Source: Prevotella sp. (lineage in GTDB: Bacteria; Bacteroidota; Bacteroidia; Bacteroidales; Bacteroidaceae). From it: a DNA stretch of 64,000 nucleotides. Below, one piece after another: positions 1 through 8,640 of the stretch. A program made the translations under genes and the position numbers. The notes below the pieces were generated by a model that saw nothing but the letters and a program-made list of their open reading frames with translations, was not told the DNA's origin and did not search any database. Positions within the stretch are counted from its first letter, which is position 1; each line of letters begins with the position of its first letter. The stretch is from contig JAFZVV010000011.1 in the NCBI GenBank assembly GCA_017617615.1, forward strand, positions 1 through 64,000. Direction: 5' to 3'.

Positions 1-35
1 TTGAAAATTGAAAATTGAAAATTGAAGATTGAAGA
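1..35. repeat. TTGAAAATTGA-type tandem repeat
   Basis: The first 35 bases are successive TTGAAAA / TTGAAGA units. The same units form the arms of the hairpin at 49526-49587, so this is a dispersed intergenic repeat. It may continue to the left of the window. Confidence 0.7.
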
Positions 36-44
36 TTTATCTAT

Positions 45-85
45 CAAGAAGGCCTGGAAAACGATGCGTTTTCCAGGCCTTCTTG
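45..85 (-). terminator. Hairpin at the end of the PASTA-to-NigD operon
   Basis: Perfect 19-bp arms (45-63 and 67-85) around a 3-base loop, 8 bases beyond the stop codon of the NigD-like gene. The stem is strong but the U-tract on the minus-strand transcript is poor (GATAGATAAATC), so it may act as a terminator or as a 3'-end stabiliser. Confidence 0.65.
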
Positions 86-93
86 GTTATTCC

Positions 94-774
94 TCATTTC
101 ACGAACGAGCGGCGCACCATCCCATCGTAGGTATTCACGTCGAGGTGGACGACATCGCCCTTGCGCAGGTGTGAGATGGGGATACTGGCATACGCACTGC
201 TCGAATAATACTCAGGCACGCCCGCCTGATCATGATATAATAAAAGGTATAATTCCTGAGTACCATCATCGTGGACAACAACACTGTCGCAGTCGACACC
301 CAGCAACTGGTGCTTTGCCACCACGGCATTGCCTTCCACACCAGTCTTCACATAAAGCCCGAGATTCAGATACCGGCCATTGGCACTCACCCACGCGCTT
401 TCCATCGTCAGGGGGTCGGTACACACCTTCTCACGTCTCTTCTCCGGGATGAGGAGCACCAGCACCTGTGACATGGAGACGAAATGCGTATAGGGAGCCA
501 CCTCACCATTGCGGGCACTGTAAAGCAGGCCACGATATACGGAATCGGGCGTGGTAGCCCAGTCGCAGGCGGCATCATTGCGGAACACCAGCGAGTCGCC
601 TTCATCGGTGATGGCATACGCCATCTGTTTCGCCTCGCCACTCCTCGCCTCCACGAAGTCAGCGCGCAGGTAGGATTTCTCCCCGTCGCCCGAATCGTAG
701 TCTTCGATGGAACAAGCCATGGTGAGCAGGAGCGCACATCCCATGGCCAGGAGTGTGATGGCGTGTATTCTCAT
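94..774 (-). CDS. NigD-like lipoprotein
   Basis: A 226-residue exported protein. The signal peptide ends in a lipobox-like MACS (Cys about residue 21), so it should be lipidated and anchored in the envelope. The rest resembles the NigD-like family of Bacteroidales: an N-terminal OB-like part and a C-terminal beta-sandwich with the pattern W-V-S-A-N-G-R-Y-L-N-L followed by a late L-Y-H-D. The start codon overlaps the stop of the upstream acyltransferase by 4 bases (ATGA), so the two are translationally coupled and this is the last gene of the operon. NigD was named from a bacteriocin-related locus in Prevotella nigrescens, but no bacteriocin genes are seen here and the function of the family is not known. 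The family call rests on pattern only. Confidence 0.7.
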   Translation of the reverse strand: MRIHAITLLAMGCALLLTMACSIEDYDSGDGEKSYLRADFVEARSGEAKQMAYAITDEGDSLVFRNDAACDWATTPDSVYRGLLYSARNGEVAPYTHFVSMSQVLVLLIPEKRREKVCTDPLTMESAWVSANGRYLNLGLYVKTGVEGNAVVAKHQLLGVDCDSVVVHDDGTQELYLLLYHDQAGVPEYYSSSAYASIPISHLRKGDVVHLDVNTYDGMVRRSFVK

Positions 775-1919
775 TGTACAGCGAGGAAATTACGTGCCGG
801 CATGGCATACATGGTGAGCATCCGCTCACGCAAGTACGGCAGGTCGGGATGGGGAAGGTCGATTTTCGCCAACTGGTGTTCGATATACTGTACAAAAGAA
901 GCCTTGTCGGCCTCGGTGTATTGCGCCCCATGGGCATCAGTCTGCTCAAGCAAGTCGAGTGCCACGTAGTTGACGGGATAGAGCCTATAATGGCGGTGGA
1001 TTTCCATGTCGATATGGGCGGCAAGCCTGTCGAAGAGTTCAACCTTGCCGATGGCGGGGTCGAGCGACAGCAGGAAGTCGTCGACACATGGCGCACAATG
1101 GTAGTGGATATGTCCCTTATAGCCCATGATGCCCGTACGCATGCTTACCACGTCGTCTTGGGCCGACTTGCGGAAGCCTTCGTCGTCGCGTTTCTGCTGG
1201 AACTCCTTGGCCTTGAGGAAATCACAGGGGTCGAACTCATACGAGATAGACAAGGGCACGATATGCAGGGCGGCGAGGCGGTCGCAGACGCTACCCTCCC
1301 CTCCCATCGCCATCATCTTGAGGATAGCGGGCTGGGTGCGGTCGTCGGAGTCTTTTGCACGCCCCTCACGCTGTGCTATCCATAGGTTCTCGTTCTTCTG
1401 CCCGATGGCGAAGTGCATGTAGTCGGATAGCCGTCGGCTGGCAAGAAGCATCTGACGGGGCGGCAGGCTACGTTCCACGATGAACGACTTGTTCACCCTC
1501 ACCAGGTCGCGCACCCAAGGAAGCGAAAGCAGGTTGTCGCCAATGGCAATCTCACAGGTGGTGTCGAACCCGGCGTCGACGAGCAGTTTGTCGAGCAAAG
1601 CCGAGTCGAGCACAATGTCACGGTGGTTGCTTACGAAAGTGTAGCGACGACTGTTGTCGATGGCATGGCTGTCGAACTCACAGCCCTTCGAGGCCTTGTC
1701 GAGCAAGTCGGCGAGAAAGCCATAACAGAAGGTTTTCTGGAATTCGAGGTTGCTCTTGCATTGACGCATCTTCGCACCCATCACCTCGACTGGAACGCCG
1801 GGATAGAGGGCAGCAAGCACGGCCTGGAACTGGCTGTCGGCCAGCAGGCGCTCGTACACTTCGGGCAGCTCTTCGGGCTCGTAAGGCCGTATACTGTCGA
1901 ATTCGCTGGGTATTTTCAT
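771..1919 (-). CDS. Acyltransferase of the 1-acylglycerol-3-phosphate type
   Basis: A 382-residue protein of the PlsC/PlsB superfamily. The acyltransferase signature is seen as NHRDIVLD (98-105), where His99 and Asp101/Asp105 stand for the usual H(x4)D pair, followed by a substrate-binding block REGRAKD (184-190). Proteins with the SNHRDIVLD block are common in Bacteroidales and are usually labelled 1-acyl-sn-glycerol-3-phosphate acyltransferase. It is longer than PlsC (about 240) and has an N-terminal segment of about 90 residues with no recognised domain. It lacks obvious membrane helices. It sits 12 bases after ddl and overlaps the NigD-like gene. The lipid substrate cannot be told from the sequence. 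Confidence 0.75.
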   Translation of the reverse strand: MKIPSEFDSIRPYEPEELPEVYERLLADSQFQAVLAALYPGVPVEVMGAKMRQCKSNLEFQKTFCYGFLADLLDKASKGCEFDSHAIDNSRRYTFVSNHRDIVLDSALLDKLLVDAGFDTTCEIAIGDNLLSLPWVRDLVRVNKSFIVERSLPPRQMLLASRRLSDYMHFAIGQKNENLWIAQREGRAKDSDDRTQPAILKMMAMGGEGSVCDRLAALHIVPLSISYEFDPCDFLKAKEFQQKRDDEGFRKSAQDDVVSMRTGIMGYKGHIHYHCAPCVDDFLLSLDPAIGKVELFDRLAAHIDMEIHRHYRLYPVNYVALDLLEQTDAHGAQYTEADKASFVQYIEHQLAKIDLPHPDLPYLRERMLTMYAMPARNFLAVQ

Positions 1920-1931
1920 GGCAGGAAAGGT

Positions 1932-2933
1932 TTAGAATTGGTTTTCCACAATATCGGTGAGCACATCCTTGATGTCGAGGCCGGCGGCCTTCACCTGCTG
2001 GGGTATGAAGCTGGTAGGTGTCATGCCCGGGGTGGTGTTGATCTCAAGCATGTTGATTCTGTCGCTTCCGTCCTTGTTCTTCGTGATGATGTAGTCGATG
2101 CGGATGATGCCGTTGCAGTGCAGGATGTCATAGATGGCACTGGTGATTTCAGAAGCACGACGGGCAGTATCTTCGGGGATACGGGCAGGCGTTATCTCCT
2201 CCACCTGACCATTGTACTTCGCGTCGTAGTCGAAGAACTCGTTGTGCGTCACCACCTCGGTAACGGGGAAGACCACCGACTTCTCACGGGTCTTGTAACA
2301 TCCCACGGTAATCTCCACGCCATCGAGGAACGACTCCACCATCACCTCGTCGCTCTCCATCATCGCCTTGCGGAGGGCAGGAGCCAATTGGTCGATGTTC
2401 TTCACCTTCGACACGCCAAAACTGCTGCCATCGTTGGCAGGTTTCACGAAACACGGCATGCCCACCCGCGACAGGATATCTTCGTCGGTCACGAGATGCT
2501 CATATCCCCGGCGGATGAGCAGGCTCTCTGCCACGCTCACGCCATAGCCCCTGAGATACTGGTTGAGCACGAACTTGTCGAAAGTCATGGCCTCCACGAG
2601 CACGCCACTGGTGCTATAGGGCAGGTGGATGAGTTCGAAGTAGCCTTGCAGGATGCCATTCTCGCCCGGTGTGCCATGGATGGTGACGTATGCATAGTCG
2701 AAGAGCACGGCCTTGCCGTTCTCGATGAACGAGAAGTCGTTGCGGTCGATTTTTGCAGTAGTTCCGTCACTCAGTTCCACATGCCAGTCTTGTCCCTTGA
2801 TATCGACGATGTAGACATTGTAGCGCTCCTTGTCGAAGAAGGAGTATAGTCCCTGTGCCGAGCGCAGCGACACATCGTGCTCCGAAGAGTCGCCGCCACA
2901 CACGATGGCGATGTTTCTCTTAAGATTTTTCAT
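1932..2933 (-). CDS. ddl: D-alanine--D-alanine ligase
   Basis: This 333-residue ATP-grasp enzyme joins two D-Ala molecules to the dipeptide that MurF (13949-15250 here) adds to the peptidoglycan precursor. The N-terminus IAIVCGGDSSEHDVSL holds the D-Ala-binding loop with the conserved S-E-H, and the centre has the ATP-grasp segment F-V-K-P-A-N-D-G-S-S-F-G-V. The C-terminal Mg-binding block is M-L-E-I-N-T-T-P-G-M-T. Length is normal for the family. The start overlaps the stop of the RluA-type gene by 4 bases. Confidence 0.95.
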   Translation of the reverse strand: MKNLKRNIAIVCGGDSSEHDVSLRSAQGLYSFFDKERYNVYIVDIKGQDWHVELSDGTTAKIDRNDFSFIENGKAVLFDYAYVTIHGTPGENGILQGYFELIHLPYSTSGVLVEAMTFDKFVLNQYLRGYGVSVAESLLIRRGYEHLVTDEDILSRVGMPCFVKPANDGSSFGVSKVKNIDQLAPALRKAMMESDEVMVESFLDGVEITVGCYKTREKSVVFPVTEVVTHNEFFDYDAKYNGQVEEITPARIPEDTARRASEITSAIYDILHCNGIIRIDYIITKNKDGSDRINMLEINTTPGMTPTSFIPQQVKAAGLDIKDVLTDIVENQF

Positions 2934-4003
2934 TCTGTTGTATCGTAAGTTTGTTTATATTCATTTCCTTTCATATATACCCGCCATTTCGCGATGAGAA
3001 AAGCCAAGTCATCGGGCATGGGCGACACGAAGTCCATCTGCTCACCAGTGCGGGGATGCTTGAAGCCGAGGGTCTGTGCATGCAACGCCTGACGTGGACA
3101 CAGCTTGAAACAGTTGTGTATGAACGCCTTGTACGTGCTGCTGCGCTCACCCCTGAGAATCTCGGTGCCTCCATAGCGCTCGTCGGCAAACAGCGGATGG
3201 CCAATAGACTTCATGTGCGCCCTGATCTGGTGGGTGCGCCCCGTCTCGAGCACACACTCCACGAGGGTGACATACCCCAGACGCTCCACCACACGGTAAT
3301 GGGTGACGGCAGGCTTGCCCAATTCGGAGTCGGGCGAGACGACCGTCATGCGCAGCCGGTCTTTGGGGTCGCGCACGATATTCCCTTCTATACGCCCCGT
3401 ATCCTCGGTAAGGTTGCCCCACACCAGGGCGATATAACTGCGGTGTGTGGTCTTGTTGAAGAACTGCAGACCGAGATTGCTCTTCGCCTCGGGAGTCTTG
3501 GCTGCCACGAGCAGGCCCGTGGTGTCTTTGTCGATACGGTGCACGAGTCCTACCTCGGGGTCGTTGGGGTCGTAGTGTGGGTTGTCGCGCAGATGCCATG
3601 CGATGGCATTCACCAAGGTACCGCTGAAATTGCCGCAGCCGGGATGCACCACCATGCCCGCCTTCTTGTCGATGACCATCACGTCGTCGTCCTCATAGAC
3701 GATATCCAAGGGGATTTCCTCTGGATGGATGGTCGTATCATACTGGGGATGGTCGAGCATCAGCGTGACGACATCACCCGGCCGCACCTTGTAGTTGCTC
3801 TTCACCGGGCGTTCGTTCACATGCACGAACCCGGCATCGGCAGCCTTCTGGATGCGGTTGCGGCTGGAGTGCTGCAGCTTCTCGAACATATACTTGTCGA
3901 TGCGTACAGGCACCTGACCTCTGTCGACAACGAAGCGATAGTGCTCATAGAGCTGCTGTTCCTCGTCATCGAGCTCATCGGTGTGGATGGGTGTCTCAAC
4001 CAT
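2930..4003 (-). CDS. rluD: RluA-family 23S rRNA pseudouridine synthase
   Basis: A 357-residue enzyme that isomerises uridine in rRNA. It has an N-terminal S4 RNA-binding domain (about 30-90: RIDKYMFEKL...RNRIQKAADAG) and a catalytic domain with HRIDKDTTG at 155-163, where Asp158 is the expected nucleophile. It is most like RluD (helix 69 of 23S rRNA), but RluA/C/D cannot be separated with certainty by eye. It follows the PASTA gene after 17 bases and overlaps ddl by 4 bases, an arrangement common in Bacteroidales. Confidence 0.88.
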   Translation of the reverse strand: MVETPIHTDELDDEEQQLYEHYRFVVDRGQVPVRIDKYMFEKLQHSSRNRIQKAADAGFVHVNERPVKSNYKVRPGDVVTLMLDHPQYDTTIHPEEIPLDIVYEDDDVMVIDKKAGMVVHPGCGNFSGTLVNAIAWHLRDNPHYDPNDPEVGLVHRIDKDTTGLLVAAKTPEAKSNLGLQFFNKTTHRSYIALVWGNLTEDTGRIEGNIVRDPKDRLRMTVVSPDSELGKPAVTHYRVVERLGYVTLVECVLETGRTHQIRAHMKSIGHPLFADERYGGTEILRGERSSTYKAFIHNCFKLCPRQALHAQTLGFKHPRTGEQMDFVSPMPDDLAFLIAKWRVYMKGNEYKQTYDTTE

Positions 4004-4020
4004 GTGGGGATGAAGTGTAG

Positions 4021-4800
4021 TTATTCTGTGGGGGGAGGAGGAGCCGACGGCACTTCAGGGGCAGAAGGTACGGTGGGGACATTGGTGCTGGCGGCACCTA
4101 CCGACCAGTCGGGGGCACCGGTAGAGCGCGACTCCGTCTGGCGCCTGTAATGCGGCCTCGACCTCATCTGCTGCTCGTCCTCATCCTTCTCTTCCTCACC
4201 GAAATAGTAATTGCCACTGTCGACATAGGTCACGGAGTCGGTGAGGTTGCGACGACCGTCGCCCACCTGCAGGATGAGCACATCTTCCACCGACACCTTG
4301 TCGCCGGAAGAGAGTTGCTTGCCACCACACTTGATGCCATATACCCACTCACGCTCGCCGGGGATGTACTCCGTCTCGCCAATGCGGAACCCCATGGCAG
4401 TGAGTTTCGACTGGGCATCACGCATCGAGCAATTGTCGATGACGTCGGGCAACTCACGCCTCGGCGTGCTGGGTGAGTTGATCTTCAGATATACAATGCG
4501 GCCTGGCTTCACGATATCACCGGGCGAAGGCGACTGCTCAAGCACGGTGTTGGGAGGCAAGGTCTTCACATAGTCGGTGTCACTCACTACCACCGTGAGG
4601 TGCAACTGGTCGAGGATATCCTCCGCGTCGTTGAATGTCTTCTTCACGACATTAGGCACCTCCACGGTCTGGCCATGACGGGTATACAAGTCGAGACCGT
4701 ATCTCAAGCCCAGGGCGAGCAGTACAACGATGATGACCATCGCCAGGATATTGCCCCAGAAATACAGGCTCAGGAATTTCTTGAAAAAATTATTATCCAT
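4021..4800 (-). CDS. PASTA domain membrane protein
   Basis: A 259-residue protein with a short cytoplasmic start, one membrane helix (about 12-35), and at least two PASTA-like domains outside the membrane (about 45-115 and 118-190). PASTA domains bind muropeptides or beta-lactams in other proteins, usually attached to a Ser/Thr kinase or a PBP. Here no kinase or transpeptidase domain is present. The last 60 residues are low-complexity, acidic and then Pro-rich. It heads the operon with rluD and ddl, and a good promoter lies 67 bases upstream of the start codon. A role in sensing or organising peptidoglycan is inferred. Confidence 0.82.
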   Translation of the reverse strand: MDNNFFKKFLSLYFWGNILAMVIIVVLLALGLRYGLDLYTRHGQTVEVPNVVKKTFNDAEDILDQLHLTVVVSDTDYVKTLPPNTVLEQSPSPGDIVKPGRIVYLKINSPSTPRRELPDVIDNCSMRDAQSKLTAMGFRIGETEYIPGEREWVYGIKCGGKQLSSGDKVSVEDVLILQVGDGRRNLTDSVTYVDSGNYYFGEEEKDEDEQQMRSRPHYRRQTESRSTGAPDWSVGAASTNVPTVPSAPEVPSAPPPPTE

Positions 4801-4866
4801 TTTCTAACTGTTGACAAAAAGGCTTGCCCCATGCCCTTTTTCAGCCCAGGGGCGCCTGCATCTTTG

Positions 4867-4897
4867 CAAAGGTACGACAAAAGCGCCTAAACTCAAA
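4867..4897 (-). promoter_or_regulatory. Promoter of the PASTA-rluD-ddl operon
   Basis: On the minus strand TTTG (4894-4897), 19 bases, then TACCTTTG (4867-4874). This matches the Bacteroidetes primary sigma consensus TTTG-N19-21-TAnnTTTG exactly. Confidence 0.78.
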
Positions 4898-5017
4898 ATA
4901 AAATCTTCTTTTTTTGGATAAAGGGCGGTTTTCAACGGTCAGGGTATCGTATGGAGACAAAAAAACAGGAAAAAGCATAGCCCCTTCCTGTCCTTCTTCA
5001 TCTCATAGGATCAGCAT

Positions 5018-5173
5018 TTACTTTCCGTGATGCTCATCCGATACGGTCAGCTTCTTGCGGCCCTTGGCACGACGTGAAGCGAGCACGCGACGGCCATTCT
5101 TGCTGGCCATTCTCTCACGGAAGCCATGTTTGTTGACCCTCCTGCGGTTGTGGGGCTGGAATGTTCTTTTCAT
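5018..5173 (-). CDS. rpmH: 50S ribosomal protein L34
   Basis: A 51-residue, very basic protein. The translation begins [18 protein letters not shown] and ends [12 protein letters not shown], the standard L34 sequence. It is a structural protein of the large ribosomal subunit. It is read on the minus strand and lies back to back with efp. It has its own promoter at 5243-5274. Confidence 0.96.
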   Translation of the reverse strand: MKRTFQPHNRRRVNKHGFRERMASKNGRRVLASRRAKGRKKLTVSDEHHGK

Positions 5174-5242
5174 TGTCGTAATTATTGTTTGTTCGTTGTT
5201 GTTCCTATTACTTGACAGGTGCCGATTTCACCTTTTGGGCTG

Positions 5243-5274
5243 CAAAAGTACACATTTCTTTTCAAACAACCAAG
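5243..5274 (-). promoter_or_regulatory. Promoter of rpmH
   Basis: Minus-strand CTTG (5271-5274), 20 bases, then TACTTTTG (5243-5250). The -7 box matches fully; the -33 box has one change from TTTG. Confidence 0.65.
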
Positions 5275-5324
5275 AATTATCCGATTTTTAGTGAACAAAT
5301 CGCTTTATTTTTGCAAAAATATCG

Positions 5325-5332
5325 TATCTTTG
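5325..5332 (+). promoter_or_regulatory. -7 box of efp
   Basis: TATCTTTG followed by CACC, about 54 bases upstream of the efp start. A matching -33 TTTG at the right distance is not seen, so only the -7 box is claimed. Confidence 0.5.
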
Positions 5333-5385
5333 CACCCAATATCACATCATTTGAAGCGTAACTTCAATTAAAAACGACATAAACA

Positions 5386-5952
5386 ATGATTAAATCACAA
5401 GACATCAAAAAAGGTACTTGCATCCGCATGGACGGCAAGTTGTATTTCTGCATCGACTTCCTGCACGTGAAACCAGGAAAAGGCAACACCATCATGCGCA
5501 CCACCCTGAAAGACGTGGTGAGCGGACGCGTGCTCGAGAAGCGTTTCAACATCGGTGAGGCACTGGAAGACGTGCGCGTAGAGCGTCGCCCCTATCAGTA
5601 TCTCTATCAGGAAGGCGCCGACTATATCTTCATGAACCAGGAGACCTACGACCAGATTCCCATCGGCAAGGACCTCATCACCGGTGTTGACTACATGAAG
5701 GAGAGCGATGTCGTGGAAGTGGTGAGCGACGCTGATACCAACACCATCCTCTTCGCAGAGATGCCCGTGAAGACCGTGCTCCGCATCACCCACTCCGAGC
5801 CGGGCATCAAGGGCGATACCGCCACCAATGCCACCAAGCCCGCCACCCTGGAGACAGGCGTGGAGGTAAGGGTGCCCCTCTTCGTCAATGAGGGCGACCT
5901 CATCCAGGTCGACACCCGCGACGGCAGTTACCTGCAGCGTGTGAAGGAATAA
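5386..5952 (+). CDS. efp: Elongation factor P
   Basis: A 188-residue three-domain translation factor that relieves ribosome stalling at proline stretches. The N-terminal KOW-like domain carries the loop HVKPGKGN, whose tip Lys32 is the residue that is post-translationally modified in many species. The central and C-terminal OB domains follow, ending with the family signature near DLIQVDTRDGSYLQRV. No modification enzyme (EpmA, EarP) is seen in this window. Length and start agree with the family. Confidence 0.96.
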   Translation: MIKSQDIKKGTCIRMDGKLYFCIDFLHVKPGKGNTIMRTTLKDVVSGRVLEKRFNIGEALEDVRVERRPYQYLYQEGADYIFMNQETYDQIPIGKDLITGVDYMKESDVVEVVSDADTNTILFAEMPVKTVLRITHSEPGIKGDTATNATKPATLETGVEVRVPLFVNEGDLIQVDTRDGSYLQRVKE

Positions 5953-5983
5953 CCCTTTAGCCACATCACCAAATCCGTATACA

Positions 5984-6038
5984 GCATTGAGCCATTAGTG
6001 TTGGCACACCCAGGTGTGTCATGCCAATGGCTCAATGC
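5984..6038. other. Long imperfect stem-loop between efp and the glycosyltransferase
   Basis: Outer arms of 13 bp (5984-5996 with 6026-6038) and an inner 6-bp stem (CACACC 6005-6010 with GGTGTG 6013-6018), separated by an unpaired internal part. No U-tract follows. It ends 27 bases before the ATG of the glycosyltransferase gene, so it may be a leaky terminator or a 5'-leader structure. Confidence 0.5.
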
Positions 6039-6065
6039 GTAAAAGCCCATCGGCAGCACTTGCGT

Positions 6066-7109
6066 ATGAAATATTCTTTCATCATTCCCGTATACAATCG
6101 CCCCGACGAGGTGGACGAGTTGTTGCAGAGCCTCACCACACAAACGGTGGGCGGTTTCGAGGTCATCGTGGTGGAAGACGGGTCGTCGAAACCATGCAAA
6201 GAGGTGTGCGACAAATACACCGACCGACTCGACCTGCATTATTTCAACAAGAAAAACTCGGGTCCGGGACAGAGCCGCAATTATGGTGCCGAGCGGGCAA
6301 AAGGAGAATACTTGATAATCCTCGACTCCGACGTGGTGCTCCCCGAAGCCTATCTGGCAGCAGTAGAACAGGAATTGAGCAACAACCCCTGCGATGCCTT
6401 CGGCGGTCCCGACAGTGCTCATCCCTCGTTCACGCCCACGCAAAAGGCTATCTCCTACTCCATGACGAGTTTCTTTACCACAGGGGGCATACGTGGGGGG
6501 AAGAAGAAACTCGACAAGTTCTATCCCCGTTCCTTCAACATGGGCATCCGCCGCGACGTATACCTGCGTCTCGGTGGTTTCTCCAAGATGCGCTTCGGCG
6601 AAGATATCGACTTCAGCATCCGCATCTTCAAAGGCGGATACACCTGCCGGCTATTCCCTTCGGCCTGGGTATGGCACAAACGGCGCACCGACTTCCGCAA
6701 ATTCTTCAAACAGGTGTACAACAGCGGCATCGCACGCGTGAACCTCTTTAAGAAATACCCCGAATCACTCAAGCTGGTACATCTGTTGCCAACGGTCTTC
6801 ACCATTGGCGTGTCGGCGCTCGTCGTCGTCTCTGCTGTAGGCCGTGCCCTGATGCACTACGACCCCACACACTTCCGTCGCTGGTATCTGCTGTGTGCGC
6901 TGCCCTGGCTACCCATCCTCGCCTTTGCGCTCCTCATTTTCGTCGATGCCACCATCCGTCACCGCAGCCTCTCAATAGGATTGCGCAGCGTTGCCGCTTC
7001 ATTCATCCAACTCTTCGGCTATGGCACAGGGTTCCTCGTAGCCTGGTGGAAACGCTGCGTGCTGGGAAAAGACGAATTCCACGCCTTCGAGAACAACTTC
7101 TACCAATAG
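6066..7109 (+). CDS. Family 2 glycosyltransferase, membrane-anchored
   Basis: A 347-residue enzyme with a GT-A fold domain. KYSFIIPVYNRPDEV opens the nucleotide-sugar domain, VVEDGSS and LDSDVVLP (DxD-like) bind the sugar nucleotide and metal, and GGFSKMRFGEDIDF is the acceptor-side ED motif. Two to three hydrophobic segments follow (about 245-330), so the enzyme sits at the inner membrane. The ATG at 6066 was chosen because the family begins at this Met; an extension to 6021 would run into the hairpin. Donor and acceptor are unknown. Confidence 0.85.
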   Translation: MKYSFIIPVYNRPDEVDELLQSLTTQTVGGFEVIVVEDGSSKPCKEVCDKYTDRLDLHYFNKKNSGPGQSRNYGAERAKGEYLIILDSDVVLPEAYLAAVEQELSNNPCDAFGGPDSAHPSFTPTQKAISYSMTSFFTTGGIRGGKKKLDKFYPRSFNMGIRRDVYLRLGGFSKMRFGEDIDFSIRIFKGGYTCRLFPSAWVWHKRRTDFRKFFKQVYNSGIARVNLFKKYPESLKLVHLLPTVFTIGVSALVVVSAVGRALMHYDPTHFRRWYLLCALPWLPILAFALLIFVDATIRHRSLSIGLRSVAASFIQLFGYGTGFLVAWWKRCVLGKDEFHAFENNFYQ

Positions 7110-7130
7110 GCCTTTTCCTTTTGCCAAAAG

Positions 7131-7820
7131 ATGAACACAAAACTCAACATCAACCAATGGGCTGAAGAAGACCGCCCCCGCGAGAAGTTCATGCAACTGG
7201 GCGCTGAAGCACTCAGCAAAGCCGAGTTGCTCGCCATCCTCATCGGGTCGGGCTCTACCAAGGAGAGTGCCGTAGACCTGATGAAACATGTGCTCAAGGA
7301 TTGTGGCGACAACCTCAACACCCTGGGAAAGAAAAGCCTGCAGGAACTGATGGAGTATAATGGCATCGGCGAGGCAAAGGCTGTTACCATCCTCGCTGCC
7401 TGCGAACTCGGCAAGCGCCGCCAGGCTGAGGATGCGATGCACCGCGAACAGATACTCGAAGCAAAAGACATTTACGCCTGCCTGCATCCAAAGATGCAGG
7501 ACCTCGACGTGGAACAGGCATGGGTGCTGCTGCTCAACCAGAACTTCAAACTCATCAAGGCAGAACGCCTCTCCAGCGGCGGCATCACGGAAACTGCCGT
7601 CGACGTGCGGCAAATCATCAAGATGGCCGTGCTCAACAATGCTACGGTGATAGCCCTGGCACACAACCACCCCAGCAACAACCCCAGCCCCAGTGCCGAC
7701 GACGACCGCATCACCCAGCGCGTGAAGAAAGCGTGCGAAATCATGCGGCTCCATTTCCTCGACCATGTCATCGTCGTCGACGGCGGCTACTATTCCTATC
7801 ACGAACATGGGCGGTTGTAA
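7131..7820 (+). CDS. radC: RadC family JAB-domain protein
   Basis: A 229-residue protein with a helix-hairpin-helix-like N-terminus (about 55-95) and a C-terminal JAB/MPN metal-binding domain. The zinc motif HNHPSNNPSPSADD lies at 178-191 (His178, His180, Asp190 or Asp191 as ligands). RadC was once thought to act in DNA repair but its real job is not settled. Complete and of normal length. It begins 21 bases after the glycosyltransferase. Confidence 0.9.
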   Translation: MNTKLNINQWAEEDRPREKFMQLGAEALSKAELLAILIGSGSTKESAVDLMKHVLKDCGDNLNTLGKKSLQELMEYNGIGEAKAVTILAACELGKRRQAEDAMHREQILEAKDIYACLHPKMQDLDVEQAWVLLLNQNFKLIKAERLSSGGITETAVDVRQIIKMAVLNNATVIALAHNHPSNNPSPSADDDRITQRVKKACEIMRLHFLDHVIVVDGGYYSYHEHGRL

Positions 7821-7910
7821 ACCATCAACGCCAACAATTATTTCTACCAAACTTCCGTTGGTTGAGCGAATGCTTAACTTGAATTATTATTATCTTTCTC
7901 TCGCTTTTTT

Positions 7911-7942
7911 CTTGGATTTTCAGAAAAAATAGGCTACATTTG
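7911..7942 (+). promoter_or_regulatory. Promoter of the phosphoribosyltransferase-like gene
   Basis: CTTG (7911-7914), 20 bases, TACATTTG (7935-7942), 25 bases before the ATG. One mismatch in the -33 box. Confidence 0.62.
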
Positions 7943-7967
7943 CATTCAAACCACAAACAGCACCACC

Positions 7968-8612
7968 ATGGACGAGACCACACGCACCAATCCCACACAG
8001 CAACCATCCCTTGACGCCAACGTGGCTTCATGGCCCCGACTGGATGGAAGCATCGCCTTCAACCACCTCGTAGACTACCATTCATACAACACCTATGGAG
8101 CCTACAGCCTGTCGGCAGAAGAATGGGACAACCGCGAGATGATCTACAACTTCAAGAACAATTCCGAACTCACCGACCCCATTTCCCACCAGCAAGCTCT
8201 GGAGAAGGCCATCGGCCTGTTCATCCCCATGCTGAAGACCACCTTCGGCGAACAGTTGCATCAACTCACGCTCGTGTGCATCCCAGCATCCACTGCCGAA
8301 AAGACCAAGGCACGCTTCGAGGACTTTGCGCGCATAGTGACCGAGGAAACCGGCATGGAAAACGGTTACCACCATGTGCAGGTAGCGGTCGACGCCGAGT
8401 CGAAACACCTCGCCGACCAGCCACTCTATACCATCGACGAAGAATGGTTCAAAGGCCGCGACGTGCTCCTCTTCGATGACATCATGGCTACCGGAGGCAG
8501 CATCAAGTCGTTTGCCGGACAGATGACAGCAGCAGGCGCACATGTGGTGGCTGCCGTGGTGCTCGGCAAGACCATCAGCGACAAGTTCGCCCGTGAGAAA
8601 CAAGACATTTAA
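7968..8612 (+). CDS. Phosphoribosyltransferase-like protein
   Basis: A 214-residue protein. The PRPP-binding signature of type I phosphoribosyltransferases is clear as VLLFDDIMATGGS (four hydrophobics, DD, then A-T-G-G), and an upstream segment LTLVCIPAST fits the preceding beta strand. The first 80 residues (Trp/Tyr-rich, with HLVDYHSYNTYG) have no family that I recognise. It resembles ComF-type proteins in the C-terminal half but has no zinc-finger cysteines. It heads a small cluster with the DUF59 gene (28 bases downstream) and the LpxH-type gene. The substrate base is unknown. Confidence 0.7.
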   Translation: MDETTRTNPTQQPSLDANVASWPRLDGSIAFNHLVDYHSYNTYGAYSLSAEEWDNREMIYNFKNNSELTDPISHQQALEKAIGLFIPMLKTTFGEQLHQLTLVCIPASTAEKTKARFEDFARIVTEETGMENGYHHVQVAVDAESKHLADQPLYTIDEEWFKGRDVLLFDDIMATGGSIKSFAGQMTAAGAHVVAAVVLGKTISDKFAREKQDI

Positions 8613-8640
8613 AGACCACAAAGCCTTTAAAGACCCTACA

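Noticed and set aside
1623..4150. Two long plus-strand frames (408 and 399 codons)
   Set aside because: Antisense to the acyltransferase, ddl, rluD and PASTA genes, which are all supported by motifs.
5055..5291. A 78-codon plus-strand frame
   Set aside because: It overlaps rpmH in antisense and has no family.
7852..7875. Similarity of CTTCCGTTG...GAGC(G/A)AATGC to 37717-37735
   Set aside because: Only about 18 bases match with a gap; too short to call a repeat without a genome search.
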